A stretch of DNA of 64,000 nt from Chitinophaga sp. Cy-1792 (GTDB taxonomy: Bacteria; Bacteroidota; Bacteroidia; Chitinophagales; Chitinophagaceae), in assembly GCF_011752935.1 (NCBI RefSeq), contig NZ_VWWO01000003.1:248001-312000 (forward strand), in the 5' to 3' direction. This document shows positions 1 to 8,662 of the stretch, one piece after another. Both the position numbers and the translations under genes were made by a program. Within the stretch, counting starts at the first letter, position 1. Each line of letters opens with the position of its first letter. The notes below the pieces were generated by a model. The model had not been told where the DNA came from. It saw nothing but the letters and a program-made list of their open reading frames with translations, and did not search any database.

Positions 1-45
1 GTACCAGATTTAAACAATTTACTATTAACATTAACAATATAGACG

Positions 46-465
46 ATGTTACAGCCAAAAAGAGTGAAACATAGGAAGATGCACAAAGGTCGCATCAAAG
101 GGAACGCTAAAAGAGGCGCAACCCTGTCCTTTGGTACTTTCGGCCTCAAAGCATTAGAACCTAAATGGATCACCGACCGCCAGATTGAAGCTGCTCGTGT
201 TGCTTTAACCAGGCACATGAAACGTGAAGGTAACGTTTGGATCCGCATTTTCCCTGATAAACCTATCACCGCTAAACCTCTCGAGGTAAGGATGGGTAAA
301 GGTAAAGGTGCTCTTGACCATTGGGCAGCAGTAGTTAAACCAGGTAGAATTTTATTTGAAGCAGATGGCGTTCCTTTACAGGTTGCCAAAGAAGCGATGG
401 AACTCGCTGCACAAAAACTGCCTATCAAAGTAAAATTTGTTACCAGCCGCGACTACGTAGCTTAA
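46..465 (+). CDS. rplP: 50S ribosomal protein L16
   Basis: L16 of the large subunit, which contacts 23S rRNA near the peptidyl-transferase centre and the A-site tRNA. The 139-residue length matches the family, and the N-terminus ([11 protein letters not shown]) and the basic [11 protein letters not shown] stretch are typical. It is the first complete gene of the S10-spc run in this window; the preceding gene (rpsC in the usual order) lies outside. The start is ATG. It is followed by a 68-base spacer with a small CCCGT/ACGGG hairpin before rpmC. Identification is secure from sequence and gene order. Confidence 0.98.
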   Translation: MLQPKRVKHRKMHKGRIKGNAKRGATLSFGTFGLKALEPKWITDRQIEAARVALTRHMKREGNVWIRIFPDKPITAKPLEVRMGKGKGALDHWAAVVKPGRILFEADGVPLQVAKEAMELAAQKLPIKVKFVTSRDYVA

Positions 466-533
466 TCCCTGCAGGTTACATTTAAACTATAAATCCAGAA
501 CCCGTGAAAACGGGTCTGTTTAAATCAAATACA

Positions 534-734
534 ATGGCAAAAGAAAAGCTGGATCTGAAAGGCCTGAGCGAACAAGATCTGAAAGAGAAAATCTCTGCAG
601 AACAACTCCGCTTGAAGAAAATGACATTCGGTCATGCAATTACGCCTATCGAAAATCCAATGAGCATCCGCTCAGTAAGACGCGATATCGCACGCATGAA
701 TACCGAACTGCGCAGAAGACAACTGGGCTTCTAA
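534..734 (+). CDS. rpmC: 50S ribosomal protein L29
   Basis: L29, a small helical protein at the exit-tunnel rim near the SRP and trigger-factor docking site. I place the start at the ATG at 534 (MAKEKLDLKGLS), giving 66 residues, the usual family size. An in-frame GTG at 504 would add ten residues with no family counterpart and would start inside a small hairpin (501-514), so I reject it. The helix-rich body and the C-terminal basic RRDIARMNTELRRRQ segment fit L29. It sits between rplP and rpsQ as in most bacteria. Confidence 0.95.
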   Translation: MAKEKLDLKGLSEQDLKEKISAEQLRLKKMTFGHAITPIENPMSIRSVRRDIARMNTELRRRQLGF

Positions 735-792
735 TCCTAAGCATTAGTATAACATTTAAGGCCTCCCCCAGGGAGAGTTAAATATTTCAACA

Positions 793-1053
793 ATGACGAC
801 CGAAAGAAAATTAAGAAAATCCAGGATTGGTGTAGTTTCCTCCAACAAAATGGATAAAACCATTACTGTAAAAGTGGAGCGTAAAGTAAAGCACCCTATC
901 TATGGTAAGTTCGTTAAAAAAACTACCAAGTTCATGGCTCATGACGAAAATAATGAGTGCAGCATTGGCGATACCGTGAAAATCATGGAAATCCGCCCAA
1001 TGTCCAAGAACAAATGCTGGAGACTGGTAGAAGTAATCGAAAAAGTAAAATAA
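793..1053 (+). CDS. rpsQ: 30S ribosomal protein S17
   Basis: S17, a primary 16S rRNA-binding protein with an OB fold. The 86-residue length and the motif around residues 12-28 ([20 protein letters not shown]) are typical. A small CTCCC/GGGAG hairpin (763-775) lies in the spacer after rpmC. Downstream is a 72-base spacer and then rplN. Identification is secure from sequence and synteny. Confidence 0.97.
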   Translation: MTTERKLRKSRIGVVSSNKMDKTITVKVERKVKHPIYGKFVKKTTKFMAHDENNECSIGDTVKIMEIRPMSKNKCWRLVEVIEKVK

Positions 1054-1125
1054 TTATTTCTTTGTTTCAAGCTGTTGCCGGCAATCCCGGTTTCAGCCGC
1101 TGACTAAACAATAAATCTCATTACG

Positions 1126-1494
1126 ATGATACAACAAGAATCAAGGCTGAACGTAGCTGATAACTCTGGTGCTAAAGAAGTTCTTTGCATCCGCGTATTA
1201 GGTAACTCAGGTCAGGACTACGCTAAAGTAGGTGATAAAATTGTGGTGACTGTTAAGGATGCAATTCCTGGCGGTGGCGCGAAAAAAGGTATGGTTACTA
1301 AAGCCGTAATCGTAAGAACTAAAAACAAATTACGTCGTAAAGACGGTTCTTATATCCGTTTCGATGATAACGCGGTTGTACTGCTGAACAACTCAGACGA
1401 ACCTCGCGGTACCCGTATTTTCGGTCCGGTTGCCCGTGAGCTCAGAGATAAGGGTTATATGAAAATTATCTCCCTGGCTCCTGAGGTGTTGTAA
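1126..1494 (+). CDS. rplN: 50S ribosomal protein L14
   Basis: L14, a large-subunit interface protein that binds 23S rRNA beside L19 and takes part in bridge B8. It has 122 residues and the conserved opening [19 protein letters not shown], plus the GGGAKKGMV region. It is followed by an unusually long (168-base) spacer that holds a -7 promoter box and a long perfect palindrome, so rplX and the genes after it may be transcribed separately from the S10 part of the cluster. Confidence 0.98.
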   Translation: MIQQESRLNVADNSGAKEVLCIRVLGNSGQDYAKVGDKIVVTVKDAIPGGGAKKGMVTKAVIVRTKNKLRRKDGSYIRFDDNAVVLLNNSDEPRGTRIFGPVARELRDKGYMKIISLAPEVL

Positions 1495-1575
1495 TATTAT
1501 CGAAGTTGGAATTTTGGCGCTTTTCAGTATCATTTACCGGAAAAACCCAAAATTCCAATATTTGTAAATATTTCT

Positions 1576-1583
1576 TATCTTTG
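1576..1583 (+). promoter_or_regulatory. Internal promoter -7 box upstream of rplX
   Basis: TATCTTTG matches the Bacteroidota -7 consensus TAnnTTTG exactly and lies 80 bases before the rplX start, inside a 168-base spacer. The only nearby TTTG (1561-1564) is 11 bases upstream, too close for a normal -33 element, so the upstream half is weak. It would create an internal transcript beginning near 1590 that carries the palindrome at 1616-1639 in its leader. Confidence 0.5.
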
Positions 1584-1615
1584 CAGCCCGTTTGCAAGAA
1601 CGAAAAAACATTTAT

Positions 1616-1639
1616 CAAGCGAAACCATGGTTTCGCTTG
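1616..1639. repeat. Perfect 24-bp palindrome in the rplN-rplX spacer
   Basis: The 24 bases read identically on both strands, centred between 1627 and 1628; each arm is CAAGCGAAACCA. It lies between the candidate promoter at 1576 and the rplX ATG. As RNA it would form a hairpin in the leader; as DNA it could be a dimeric operator. No T-tract follows, so it is not a simple terminator. I cannot name a binding factor. Confidence 0.85.
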
Positions 1640-1662
1640 GCGTTTATTAATAAATCAAAGTA

Positions 1663-2001
1663 ATGAAAACTAGATTTAAGCCTAAATTCAACATTAAGAA
1701 GGGCGACCTGGTTGCGGTTATTGCCGGTGATGACAAGGACAGAACCAAAGCTCGTAAAGTGCTGGAAGTTCAACCAGAAAAAGCCCGCATTATTGTAGAG
1801 GGCGTTAATATTATTACCAAACACACCAAACCTACTGCTCAGAACACCAAAGGTGGTATCGTTAAGCAGGAGGCCCCTATCGCTATCTCTAATGTGATGC
1901 TGTGGGATGCCAAAACCGGCGCTCCTACCCGTATCAACAAATCAAGAGAAAACGGTAAATTAGTTCGTATCGCTAAAAAATCAGGGGAGGTAATTAAATA
2001 A
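1663..2001 (+). CDS. rplX: 50S ribosomal protein L24
   Basis: L24, an assembly-initiator protein of the large subunit with a KOW motif ([16 protein letters not shown], residues about 13-28). It has 112 residues. Its stop codon shares one base with the rplE start (TAATG), which suggests translational coupling of L24 and L5. A GGAGG sequence just before the rplX stop gives the downstream gene one of the few plausible Shine-Dalgarno sites here. Secure from sequence and synteny. Confidence 0.97.
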   Translation: MKTRFKPKFNIKKGDLVAVIAGDDKDRTKARKVLEVQPEKARIIVEGVNIITKHTKPTAQNTKGGIVKQEAPIAISNVMLWDAKTGAPTRINKSRENGKLVRIAKKSGEVIK

Positions 2002-2576
2002 TGTCAAATACTAAATATACTCCGAGACTGCAGAATAAATACAAAGACGAAGTTGTATCTGCACTGATGAAGAAATTCAACTACAAATCAGTAATGCAGG
2101 TTCCTCGTCTGGTTAAAATCTGCCTGAACCAAGGTATCAATGGTGCAGTAGGTGATAAAAAACTGGTGGATATCGCAGTTGACGAAATGACGCGTGTATC
2201 TGGTCAGAAAGCTATCGCTACTCTGTCTAAGAAAGATATCTCCAACTTCAAACTCCGTAAAAACATGCCTATCGGTGCCCGCGTTACGCTGCGTTCAACT
2301 AATATGTATGAGTTCCTGGATCGTTTGATCTCTGTTTCCCTGCCACGTGTACGTGACTTCAAAGGTGTAAACGAGAAAGCTTTTGATGGCCGTGGTAACT
2401 ATACCATGGGTATCACTGAACAAATCATCTTCCCGGAAATCGATATCGATAAAGTGACTAAAATGTCAGGTATGGATATCACTTTCGTGACAACTGCTAC
2501 CACTAACGAAGAAGCTTACGAGCTCCTGAAAGAAATGGGTATGCCGTTTAAGAATATGAAAAAAGATAATCAGTAA
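2001..2576 (+). CDS. rplE: 50S ribosomal protein L5
   Basis: L5 binds 5S rRNA and forms part of the central protuberance, contacting S13 and P-site tRNA. It has 191 residues with the conserved segments [17 protein letters not shown] and FPEIDIDKV. The start overlaps the rplX stop by one base and has GGAGG (1986-1990) about ten bases upstream, a rare case here of an SD-like site supporting the start. Secure. Confidence 0.98.
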   Translation: MSNTKYTPRLQNKYKDEVVSALMKKFNYKSVMQVPRLVKICLNQGINGAVGDKKLVDIAVDEMTRVSGQKAIATLSKKDISNFKLRKNMPIGARVTLRSTNMYEFLDRLISVSLPRVRDFKGVNEKAFDGRGNYTMGITEQIIFPEIDIDKVTKMSGMDITFVTTATTNEEAYELLKEMGMPFKNMKKDNQ

Positions 2577-2596
2577 ATCGAAACGATAATTAAACT

Positions 2597-2866
2597 ATGG
2601 CAAAAGAATCCGTAAAAGCCAGACAAAGGAAAAGAGAAGCTATGGTAGCCAAATTTGCAGAAAAACGCGCTGCGCTGAAAGCTGCTGGTGACTATACTGC
2701 TCTGGACCAACTGCCTAAGAACGCTTCGCCTGTTCGTCTGAAAAACAGATGCCAGCTGACCGGTCGTCCTAAAGGATACATGCGTCACTTCGGCCTCTGC
2801 AGGAACATGTTCCGTGACCTGGCGCTCGCTGGTAAAATCCCTGGTGTTAGAAAAGCCAGCTGGTAA
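2597..2866 (+). CDS. rpsN: 30S ribosomal protein S14, zinc-independent long form
   Basis: S14 binds the 3' major domain of 16S rRNA in the small-subunit head. It is the long 89-residue type with only two cysteines (in NRCQLTG and GLCRN), so it lacks the CxxC...CxxC zinc ribbon of the short form. The C-terminus ends in RKASW as in the family. It is followed by a 120-base spacer before rpsH with no convincing promoter. Together with the cysteine-poor S4 and L36 it suggests ribosomes with low zinc demand. Confidence 0.97.
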   Translation: MAKESVKARQRKREAMVAKFAEKRAALKAAGDYTALDQLPKNASPVRLKNRCQLTGRPKGYMRHFGLCRNMFRDLALAGKIPGVRKASW

Positions 2867-2986
2867 TTTTTTCTGGAATCAGTGTAAATGCACGCATTTA
2901 TCCTGCTTCCTTTCTATTAGTTATTTGATTCCCATCTTATACTGATTGGATATCGCATTGTAAAACATCATCAAACTATTTCAACA

Positions 2987-3385
2987 ATGGTTACTGATCC
3001 AATAGCAGACTTCCTGACTAGAATTAGGAACGCTCAAATGGCCACCCACAGGATCGTGGAAATTCCGGCTTCCAAGCTGAAAAAACGTATTACAGAAATT
3101 CTGTACGATAAAGGTTATATCCTGAAGTACAAATTCGAAGAAGATAACAAACAAGGCGTTATCAAAATCGCTTTGAAATACGATCTTCAAACTAAAGAAC
3201 CTGCCATCAAAGAACTGACCCGCATTAGCCGTCCAGGTCTGCGTCAGTACGCTAAACCTGAAGAGTTTAAACGCGTTAAAAACGGTTTAGGTATCGCTAT
3301 CATCTCTACTTCTAAAGGTGTAATGACCGATAAAGAAGCGAAAGCACAGAACGTAGGTGGTGAAGTAGTTTGCTCCGTATACTAA
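2987..3385 (+). CDS. rpsH: 30S ribosomal protein S8
   Basis: S8 is a primary 16S rRNA-binding protein of the central domain and, in Escherichia coli, the autogenous repressor of the spc operon. The 132-residue length, the opening [18 protein letters not shown] and the C-terminal [14 protein letters not shown]...GGEVVCSVY segment are diagnostic. A perfect 12-bp hairpin directly follows the stop. Whether S8 autoregulates here cannot be read from the sequence. Confidence 0.98.
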   Translation: MVTDPIADFLTRIRNAQMATHRIVEIPASKLKKRITEILYDKGYILKYKFEEDNKQGVIKIALKYDLQTKEPAIKELTRISRPGLRQYAKPEEFKRVKNGLGIAIISTSKGVMTDKEAKAQNVGGEVVCSVY

Positions 3386-3397
3386 TAAAATTATTTG

Positions 3398-3424
3398 TTT
3401 AGCGGTTGGAAGCCAACCGCTAAA
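3398..3424 (+). repeat. Perfect hairpin between rpsH and rplF
   Basis: TTTAGCGGTTGG (3398-3409) pairs with CCAACCGCTAAA (3413-3424) around an AAG loop. It has terminator geometry but no downstream T-run, so partial termination, mRNA processing or stability are all possible. It is one of several such elements in this cluster. Confidence 0.8.
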
Positions 3425-3515
3425 CTTCGTAGGTTATCTGCCATCTAAGCTCACTATACGGCGCTGAAAACAGGTAATCGGTACTATATCTCATAACAAT
3501 ATTCAATTTTAAGTT

Positions 3516-4070
3516 ATGTCTCGTATAGGTAGAGCTCCTATCAAACTGGCTGCAGGTGTTACAGTATCTGTTTCCCCAGCCAACGAAATAACAGTAAAAG
3601 GTCCTAAAGGTGAACTGAAAGGTTCCATCGATAGAGACATTAAAGTAGAAGTAGCTGACGGCGTGCTGAACGTGATCCGTCCTACTGATCAGATCCGCCA
3701 CAAAGCACTGCACGGTCTGTACCGCGCCCTGCTCCAGAACATGGTAACCGGTGTAACTGAAGGCTACAAAAAACAACTTGAACTGGTGGGTGTGGGTTAT
3801 AAAGCTGCTCATGCTGGTCAATTACTCGACCTGTCCCTGGGTTACTCTCACAACATCGTGTTCGAAATCCCGGCTGAACTGAAAGTTTCTACCCTGACTG
3901 AAAAAGGACAGAACCCTAAGATCATGCTGGAAGGTATCGATAAACAATTACTTGGCCAGGTTGCCGCTAAAATCCGTAGCCTCCGTAAACCAGAACCATA
4001 CAAAGGTAAAGGTGTACGCTACAGCGATGAAGTGGTTCGTAAGAAAGCTGGTAAATCAGCAGGTAAATAA
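3516..4070 (+). CDS. rplF: 50S ribosomal protein L6
   Basis: L6, a two-domain large-subunit protein near the factor-binding site and sarcin-ricin loop. It has 184 residues starting MSRIGRAPIKL. The C-terminal domain contains RKPEPYKGKGVRY, the family signature. It is separated from rpsH by 130 bases with a hairpin, and from rplR by 89 bases with two further hairpins. Secure. Confidence 0.98.
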   Translation: MSRIGRAPIKLAAGVTVSVSPANEITVKGPKGELKGSIDRDIKVEVADGVLNVIRPTDQIRHKALHGLYRALLQNMVTGVTEGYKKQLELVGVGYKAAHAGQLLDLSLGYSHNIVFEIPAELKVSTLTEKGQNPKIMLEGIDKQLLGQVAAKIRSLRKPEPYKGKGVRYSDEVVRKKAGKSAGK

Positions 4071-4082
4071 CATATTTAAATT

Positions 4083-4141
4083 AGCTAATCAGCTCCTGAG
4101 CTGGTTAGCTGGTTTTAACAACATCCCGGCAGCATCGGGAT
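4083..4141 (+). repeat. Two hairpins between rplF and rplR
   Basis: The first hairpin pairs 4083-4094 with 4099-4110 (12 bp, one G-U) around CCTG. The second pairs ATCCCG (4123-4128) with CGGGAT (4136-4141) around seven bases. They fill most of the 89-base spacer. Neither is followed by a clean T-tract. Confidence 0.7.
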
Positions 4142-4159
4142 TATAAAAAAACACTCAAA

Positions 4160-4513
4160 ATGAGCACAAAAGTTAACAGGAGACAGAAGATCCGTTACCG
4201 CATCCGTAAGAAAATCTCTGGTACTGCCAAAGCACCAAGATTATCTGTATTCCGCAGTAACAGCGACATCTATGTGCAACTGATCGATGATACCAACGGT
4301 ACAACACTGGCGTCTGCTTCTTCCCGTGATAAGGATATCCAGGCACAGAAAGGTACCAAATCTGAAAAATCCAAACTGGTTGGTGCTGCACTGGCTACTA
4401 AAGCTGTTGCATTAGGTGTTACCACCTGCATCTTCGACAGAAGTGGTTACTTATATCATGGTCGTGTTAAAGCAGTAGCTGAAGGCGCAAGAGAAGGCGG
4501 TCTCCAGTTTTAA
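4160..4513 (+). CDS. rplR: 50S ribosomal protein L18
   Basis: L18 binds 5S rRNA with L5 in the central protuberance. It has 117 residues with [18 protein letters not shown] in the N-terminal half and the C-terminal [24 protein letters not shown] signature. It follows two hairpins in the spacer after rplF and precedes rpsE by 52 bases. Secure from sequence and position. Confidence 0.98.
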   Translation: MSTKVNRRQKIRYRIRKKISGTAKAPRLSVFRSNSDIYVQLIDDTNGTTLASASSRDKDIQAQKGTKSEKSKLVGAALATKAVALGVTTCIFDRSGYLYHGRVKAVAEGAREGGLQF

Positions 4514-4565
4514 TAAACAGGGTCCGAATTTTTAAATTCTGAACAAGTAATTCTTATAAAATAAA

Positions 4566-5084
4566 ATGGCAAAGAATTCATTCAATAAAGTTAAAGCCGG
4601 TGACCTGGAACTGAAAGAGAAAGTTGTGGCGATCAACCGTGTTACTAAAACCACCAAAGGCGGTCGTACTTTCAGTTTCTCCGCTCTGGTTGTTGTAGGT
4701 AACGAAAACGGCGTGGTAGGTCATGGTCTGGGTAAAGCTAAAGAAGTACAGCAGGCTATCACTAAAGGTATAGACGATGCTAAAAAGAACCTGATTAAAG
4801 TTCCTGTTATGCATGGTACTATTCCTCACGATCAGTTCGCTAAAGAAGGCGCCGCTAAAGTGCTCATCAAACCAGCTGCTCATGGTACTGGTGTGATCGC
4901 TGGTGGTTCTATGCGTGCTGTGCTGGAAAGCGCTGGCGTTACCGACGTACTGGCTAAATCTTTAGGTTCTGCTAACCCACACAACGTGGTAAAAGCTACC
5001 TTTAAAGCTCTGGGTCTGCTCCGCGAACCTATCAGCATAGCTAAAACCAGAACTGTATCTCTGAAGAAAGTATTCAACGGTTAA
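4566..5084 (+). CDS. rpsE: 30S ribosomal protein S5
   Basis: S5 lies at the mRNA entry channel and contributes to decoding fidelity and helicase activity of the 30S subunit. It has 172 residues; the N-terminal double-stranded-RNA-like domain contains [20 protein letters not shown] and GLGKAKEV, and the C-terminal half [18 protein letters not shown]. Immediately after the stop there is a short hairpin with a GCAA loop. Secure. Confidence 0.98.
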   Translation: MAKNSFNKVKAGDLELKEKVVAINRVTKTTKGGRTFSFSALVVVGNENGVVGHGLGKAKEVQQAITKGIDDAKKNLIKVPVMHGTIPHDQFAKEGAAKVLIKPAAHGTGVIAGGSMRAVLESAGVTDVLAKSLGSANPHNVVKATFKALGLLREPISIAKTRTVSLKKVFNG

Positions 5085-5087
5085 TCT

Positions 5088-5105
5088 GTTCTCCGCAAGG
5101 AGAAC
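5088..5105 (+). repeat. GCAA-tetraloop hairpin between rpsE and rpmD
   Basis: GTTCTCC (5088-5094) pairs with GGAGAAC (5099-5105) around a GCAA loop, three bases after the rpsE stop. The loop is of the stable GNRA class. No T-tract follows. Confidence 0.7.
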
Positions 5106-5174
5106 CGGTTTACCCGGAATCTTGAACATATTTATTAACAATTAAATTACTCCGCCTCCAGCGGATAGGGATTT

Positions 5175-5360
5175 ATGGCAAAGATTAAAATCACTCAGGT
5201 GAAAAGTGGTATCGACCGTCCTGAAAGGCAGAAACTGACCCTGAAGGCACTGGGACTGACTAAAATGAACGCTTCTGTTGAAGTGGAAGCTACTCCTCAG
5301 ATCCTGGGTATGGTGACTAAAGTAAACCATCTGGTTAAAGTTGAGCAGGTAAACGCATAA
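5175..5360 (+). CDS. rpmD: 50S ribosomal protein L30
   Basis: L30, a small large-subunit protein with a ferredoxin-like fold. It has 61 residues: IKITQVKSGIDRPERQKLTLKALGL matches the family core. Many bacteria lack rpmD; its presence between rpsE and rplO is the standard order when it occurs. It is followed by a 119-base spacer. Confidence 0.96.
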   Translation: MAKIKITQVKSGIDRPERQKLTLKALGLTKMNASVEVEATPQILGMVTKVNHLVKVEQVNA

Positions 5361-5479
5361 GCGTAACACTGCTGTGGGATTGTCTGTTGATAATCTTAGC
5401 TTTACATTTGTAACTTTAGAATTGATACTTTACATTTAAGCGAGCGGTTAATTTCCGCGTAAGTAAAAAAAATTGAATT

Positions 5480-5926
5480 ATGAATCTGCATTCATTACAG
5501 CCTGCTGCAGGCTCCGTACATAAAGAAAAACGTCTTGGCCGTGGTGAGGCTTCCGGTAAAGGTGGTACCTCCACAAAAGGTAACAAAGGTATTCAATCCC
5601 GCGCTGGTTACTCCAGCAAAAGAGGCTTCGAAGGAGGCCAGATGCCTATCCAACGCCGTATGCCTAAACGTGGCTTTAAAAATAACAACCGCGAAGAATT
5701 CCAAATCTTCAACCTGGGCCAACTCGATCATTTAGTTGAGAAATACGGTCTGCAGGAGTTCAACCTGGAAAATCTGTTCATGAATGGCCTGATCAACAGA
5801 ACTGCAAAAGTTAAGATCCTGGCTAACGGTGAACTGAAAAGCAAAGTGACTGTTAAAGTAAACGCTATCAGCGAAAAAGCTAAAACAGCCATCGAAGCAG
5901 CAGGTGGATCAGTAGAACTGGTATAA
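5480..5926 (+). CDS. rplO: 50S ribosomal protein L15
   Basis: L15, a late-assembly large-subunit protein whose glycine- and lysine-rich N-terminal extension penetrates 23S rRNA. It has 148 residues; RLGRGEASGKGGTSTKGNKG and the GFEGGQMPIQRRMPKRGF segment are diagnostic. The C-terminal domain ends in a globular AIEAAGGSVELV. It lies directly upstream of secY with a short hairpin (GACGC 5944-5948 with GCGTC 5961-5965, then TTTT) in between, which could attenuate secY transcription. Confidence 0.97.
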   Translation: MNLHSLQPAAGSVHKEKRLGRGEASGKGGTSTKGNKGIQSRAGYSSKRGFEGGQMPIQRRMPKRGFKNNNREEFQIFNLGQLDHLVEKYGLQEFNLENLFMNGLINRTAKVKILANGELKSKVTVKVNAISEKAKTAIEAAGGSVELV

Positions 5927-5943
5927 GACTTTACGACTGAGGA

Positions 5944-5969
5944 GACGCCTACGGAGTAGTGCGTCTTTT
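5944..5969 (+). terminator. Weak attenuator-like hairpin between rplO and secY
   Basis: GACGC (5944-5948) pairs with GCGTC (5961-5965) around a twelve-base loop that contains a further small pairing, followed by TTTT. The stem is short, so read-through into secY is expected. Confidence 0.4.
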
Positions 5970-6004
5970 CATATTTAATAGCGCTATTAAACCTTTATCT
6001 TCCT

Positions 6005-7348
6005 GTGAAGAAATTTATCGAAACGATTAAGAATATCTGGAGTATTGAGGATCTGCGTAACCGCATCTTAACCACCCTGCTCCTGGTCCTCATTTACCGT
6101 GTAGGATCTTATATCACATTACCTGGTATTGATGCCAACGCCCTCTCCAACTTTTCCAAGAGTTCTAACCAGGGGATTCTAGGTCTGTTCAACATGTTTG
6201 CAGGTGGATCGTTTTCAAGAGCTTCCATCTTCGCGTTAGGTATTATGCCTTTCATTTCCGCGTCTATTGCTATTCAATTGTTAACTATAGCAGTACCTTA
6301 TTTCCAGAAATTGCAGAAAGAAGGGGAGAGCGGTCGCAAAAAGATCAACCAGTACACCCGTTTGCTCACAGTTGTGGTAACCGGTTTGCAGGCCAGCGCT
6401 TATGTGGCTTACCTGCGTAACCAGTCCAGTGGCGCTATTATTCCTGAGTATGGCTTCTTCTTCTTCACCGTTTCTACTACCGTAGTCCTCACCGCAGGTA
6501 CTATGTTCGTAATGTGGCTCGGTGAAAAAATCACTGATAAAGGAATCGGTAACGGTACCTCCATCATCATCATGATGGGTATCCTGGCCCGTCTCCCACA
6601 GGCTATTCTGACAGAATTCTCTACCAGAGTAGAAGGTGAAGGCGGTGGCCCTATCCTGTTCCTCATCGAAATCGCCATCTTCATCCTGATCACTATCGGT
6701 TTGATTCTGCTGGTACAAGGTACCCGCAAAATCCCGGTTAACTACGCTAAACGTATTGTAGGTAATAAACAATATGGTGGTGTTCGCCAGTTCATTCCAC
6801 TGAAAGTGAACGCTGCCGGTGTTATGCCTATCATTTTTGCTCAGGCTATTATGTTCATCCCGGCTACCCTGATCGGTTTCGCAACCAGTTCAGAAGGTGC
6901 TGGCAGCTTCATGCGTATTTTCTCTGATCATACAAATGGCTGGTACAACGTAATCTATGCGGTACTCGTTATCGTATTCACATATTTCTATACTGCGCTC
7001 ATCTTCAACCCGACCCAAATGGCGGATGAAATGAAACGTAATAACGGTTTCATCCCAGGTGTTAAACCTGGTACTGCTACTGCCGATTATATCGGTGCAG
7101 TAATGGACCGTATCACCTTGCCAGGTGCATTCTTCCTGGCGCTGGTGGGTGTTATGCCAGGTGTAGCTGCTGCTTTCCATGTAAACAGCAACTTTGCCAC
7201 CTTCTTCGGTGGTACTTCCCTGCTGATCATGGTGGGTGTTATCCTCGATACACTCCAGCAGATCGAAAGCCAGCTGCTCATGCGTCATTACGATGGCTTA
7301 ATGAGCACCGGCCGTATCAAAGGCAGAACAGCTCCGGCAAACGCATAA
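6005..7348 (+). CDS. secY: Preprotein translocase subunit SecY
   Basis: SecY, the channel-forming subunit of the SecYEG translocon in the inner membrane. It has 447 residues with ten predicted transmembrane segments. It shows the plug-region text FNMFAGGSFSRASIFALGIMP, the cytoplasmic loop GERITDKGIGNG-like motif (GEKITDKGIGNGTS), and the C5-loop region FIPGVKPG. The start is GTG at 6005; I see no closer in-frame ATG that keeps the N-terminal amphipathic helix. It is in the spc position upstream of map as in many bacteria (adk is absent here). Confidence 0.98.
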   Translation: MKKFIETIKNIWSIEDLRNRILTTLLLVLIYRVGSYITLPGIDANALSNFSKSSNQGILGLFNMFAGGSFSRASIFALGIMPFISASIAIQLLTIAVPYFQKLQKEGESGRKKINQYTRLLTVVVTGLQASAYVAYLRNQSSGAIIPEYGFFFFTVSTTVVLTAGTMFVMWLGEKITDKGIGNGTSIIIMMGILARLPQAILTEFSTRVEGEGGGPILFLIEIAIFILITIGLILLVQGTRKIPVNYAKRIVGNKQYGGVRQFIPLKVNAAGVMPIIFAQAIMFIPATLIGFATSSEGAGSFMRIFSDHTNGWYNVIYAVLVIVFTYFYTALIFNPTQMADEMKRNNGFIPGVKPGTATADYIGAVMDRITLPGAFFLALVGVMPGVAAAFHVNSNFATFFGGTSLLIMVGVILDTLQQIESQLLMRHYDGLMSTGRIKGRTAPANA

Positions 7349-7383
7349 GTGATGTTGTAGCCCCCATAAGGGCATAGAAATAG

Positions 7384-7429
7384 ACATAGCCACAGAAGCA
7401 TATTTTAAACTATGCTTTGGTGGCTATGT
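7384..7429 (+). repeat. Long hairpin between secY and map
   Basis: ACATAGCCAC (7384-7393) pairs with GTGGCTATGT (7420-7429); after a short internal mismatch AAGCATA (7396-7402) pairs with TATGCTT (7411-7417) around eight bases. The downstream tract is only weakly T-rich, so this may be a processing or partial termination element. Confidence 0.75.
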
Positions 7430-7460
7430 TATTTAACTGTCAGGTAAGAAAAAGATTGTT

Positions 7461-8261
7461 ATGATTCATTATAAGACTAAGGAAGAAATTGAACTCATCC
7501 GTAAAAGTGCTTTGCTCCTCAGCGCTGCACTGGCTGAAGTAGCTAAAAGTATCAAGCCAGGAATGAGTACAATTGAAGTGGATGCAGTAGCTGATAAATT
7601 TATCGTTGAAAACGGTGGCGTGCCTTCTTTCAAAAACTATAAAGGCTTTCCTGCTGCCTGCTGCATCTCTGTGAATGAGGAAGTAGTACACGGAATCCCT
7701 AACAAATATGTACTGAAAGACGGTGATATCGTAACGGTGGATTGCGGCGTATTTATGAACGGTTTCCACGCCGACAGTGCTTATACCTTTGCCATCGGTA
7801 ATGTGGCTGAAAATGTACTCCGCCTCATGGGTGCTACCAAAGCTTCTTTATACAAGGGTATTGAGAAAGCTATCGTTGGTAACCGTATCGGCGACATCAG
7901 CTACGCTATCCAGGAATACACAGAGAAGGAGAGAGGGTATGGTGTGGTAAGAGACCTCGTAGGCCACGGCCTGGGTCGTAACCTGCACGAAGACCCACAG
8001 GTGCCTAACTACGGTAAACGTGGCAGCGGTCCTGTGATGAAAGAAGGCCTGGTTATCGCCATCGAACCGATGATCAACCTGCGCAAAAAAGATGTGGAAT
8101 ACCTGGAAGACGGATGGACAATCGTCACCGCCGACAACAGCCCTTCTGTTCATTTTGAGCATACAGTAGCTGTAGGAAAGGGGAAAGCGGATATTTTATC
8201 TTCCTTTACGGATATCGAGCGTGAAGAGAAAAATAACCCAGAGTTAAATACAAACTATTAA
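7461..8261 (+). CDS. map: Methionine aminopeptidase, type I
   Basis: MetAP removes the initiator methionine from nascent proteins and uses two metal ions. It has 266 residues. The five metal ligands are visible: Asp in VTVDCGVF, Asp in FHADSAY, His in GHGLGRNLHEDP, Glu in AIEPMI, and Glu in HFEHTVAV. There is no N-terminal zinc-finger extension. It follows secY, and infA follows it after a 148-base spacer containing its own promoter box. Confidence 0.98.
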   Translation: MIHYKTKEEIELIRKSALLLSAALAEVAKSIKPGMSTIEVDAVADKFIVENGGVPSFKNYKGFPAACCISVNEEVVHGIPNKYVLKDGDIVTVDCGVFMNGFHADSAYTFAIGNVAENVLRLMGATKASLYKGIEKAIVGNRIGDISYAIQEYTEKERGYGVVRDLVGHGLGRNLHEDPQVPNYGKRGSGPVMKEGLVIAIEPMINLRKKDVEYLEDGWTIVTADNSPSVHFEHTVAVGKGKADILSSFTDIEREEKNNPELNTNY

Positions 8262-8384
8262 TTATAAAGAGTATATCTATTTATAATTTTATTTATTTAA
8301 AAGAATAGTAGATAGGATTTAATAAACAGACTGGCAATAATAATAATAATCCGGGGAAATTTTTCTATTTCAAAAGATAAATGC

Positions 8385-8392
8385 TATCTTTG
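8385..8392 (+). promoter_or_regulatory. Internal promoter -7 box upstream of infA
   Basis: TATCTTTG at 8385-8392 fits TAnnTTTG and lies 17 bases before the infA ATG, after an AT-rich spacer with no gene. The -33 region is only T-rich, without a clear TTTG. It would drive infA-rpmJ-rpsM-rpsK and possibly the rest of the alpha group. Confidence 0.55.
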
Positions 8393-8409
8393 CAGTCCTA
8401 AAAATTTTT

Positions 8410-8628
8410 ATGGCAAAACAGGCACTCATTAAGCAGGATGGAATAATATTAGAAGCCTTGTCGAACGCTATGTTCCGTGTAAAGCTGGAGAATGGGCATG
8501 AGATTTTGGCCACCATTTCTGGAAAGATGAGAATGCACTACATCCGCATTCTGCCAGGAGATAAGGTGGGGGTTGAAATGAGCCCGTATGATTTATCTAG
8601 GGGCCGTATAATTTTCAGATACAAGTAA
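8410..8628 (+). CDS. infA: Translation initiation factor IF-1
   Basis: IF-1 occupies the 30S A site during initiation and assists IF-2 and IF-3. It has 72 residues, the standard size, with the OB-fold core [37 protein letters not shown] shared by all IF-1 proteins. It is preceded by a clear -7 box and followed 34 bases later by rpmJ. Secure. Confidence 0.98.
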   Translation: MAKQALIKQDGIILEALSNAMFRVKLENGHEILATISGKMRMHYIRILPGDKVGVEMSPYDLSRGRIIFRYK

Positions 8629-8662
8629 GTTAAAAAACATAACCTTTTATAAATAAATAATC

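Noticed and set aside
1..45. Possible end of the preceding gene (rpsC) or start site for rplP
   Set aside because: Only 45 bases are present and no coding frame can be read with confidence; nothing is claimed.
504..534. Extended rpmC start at a GTG at 504
   Set aside because: It adds ten residues without a family match and starts inside a small hairpin; the ATG at 534 gives the standard L29 length.
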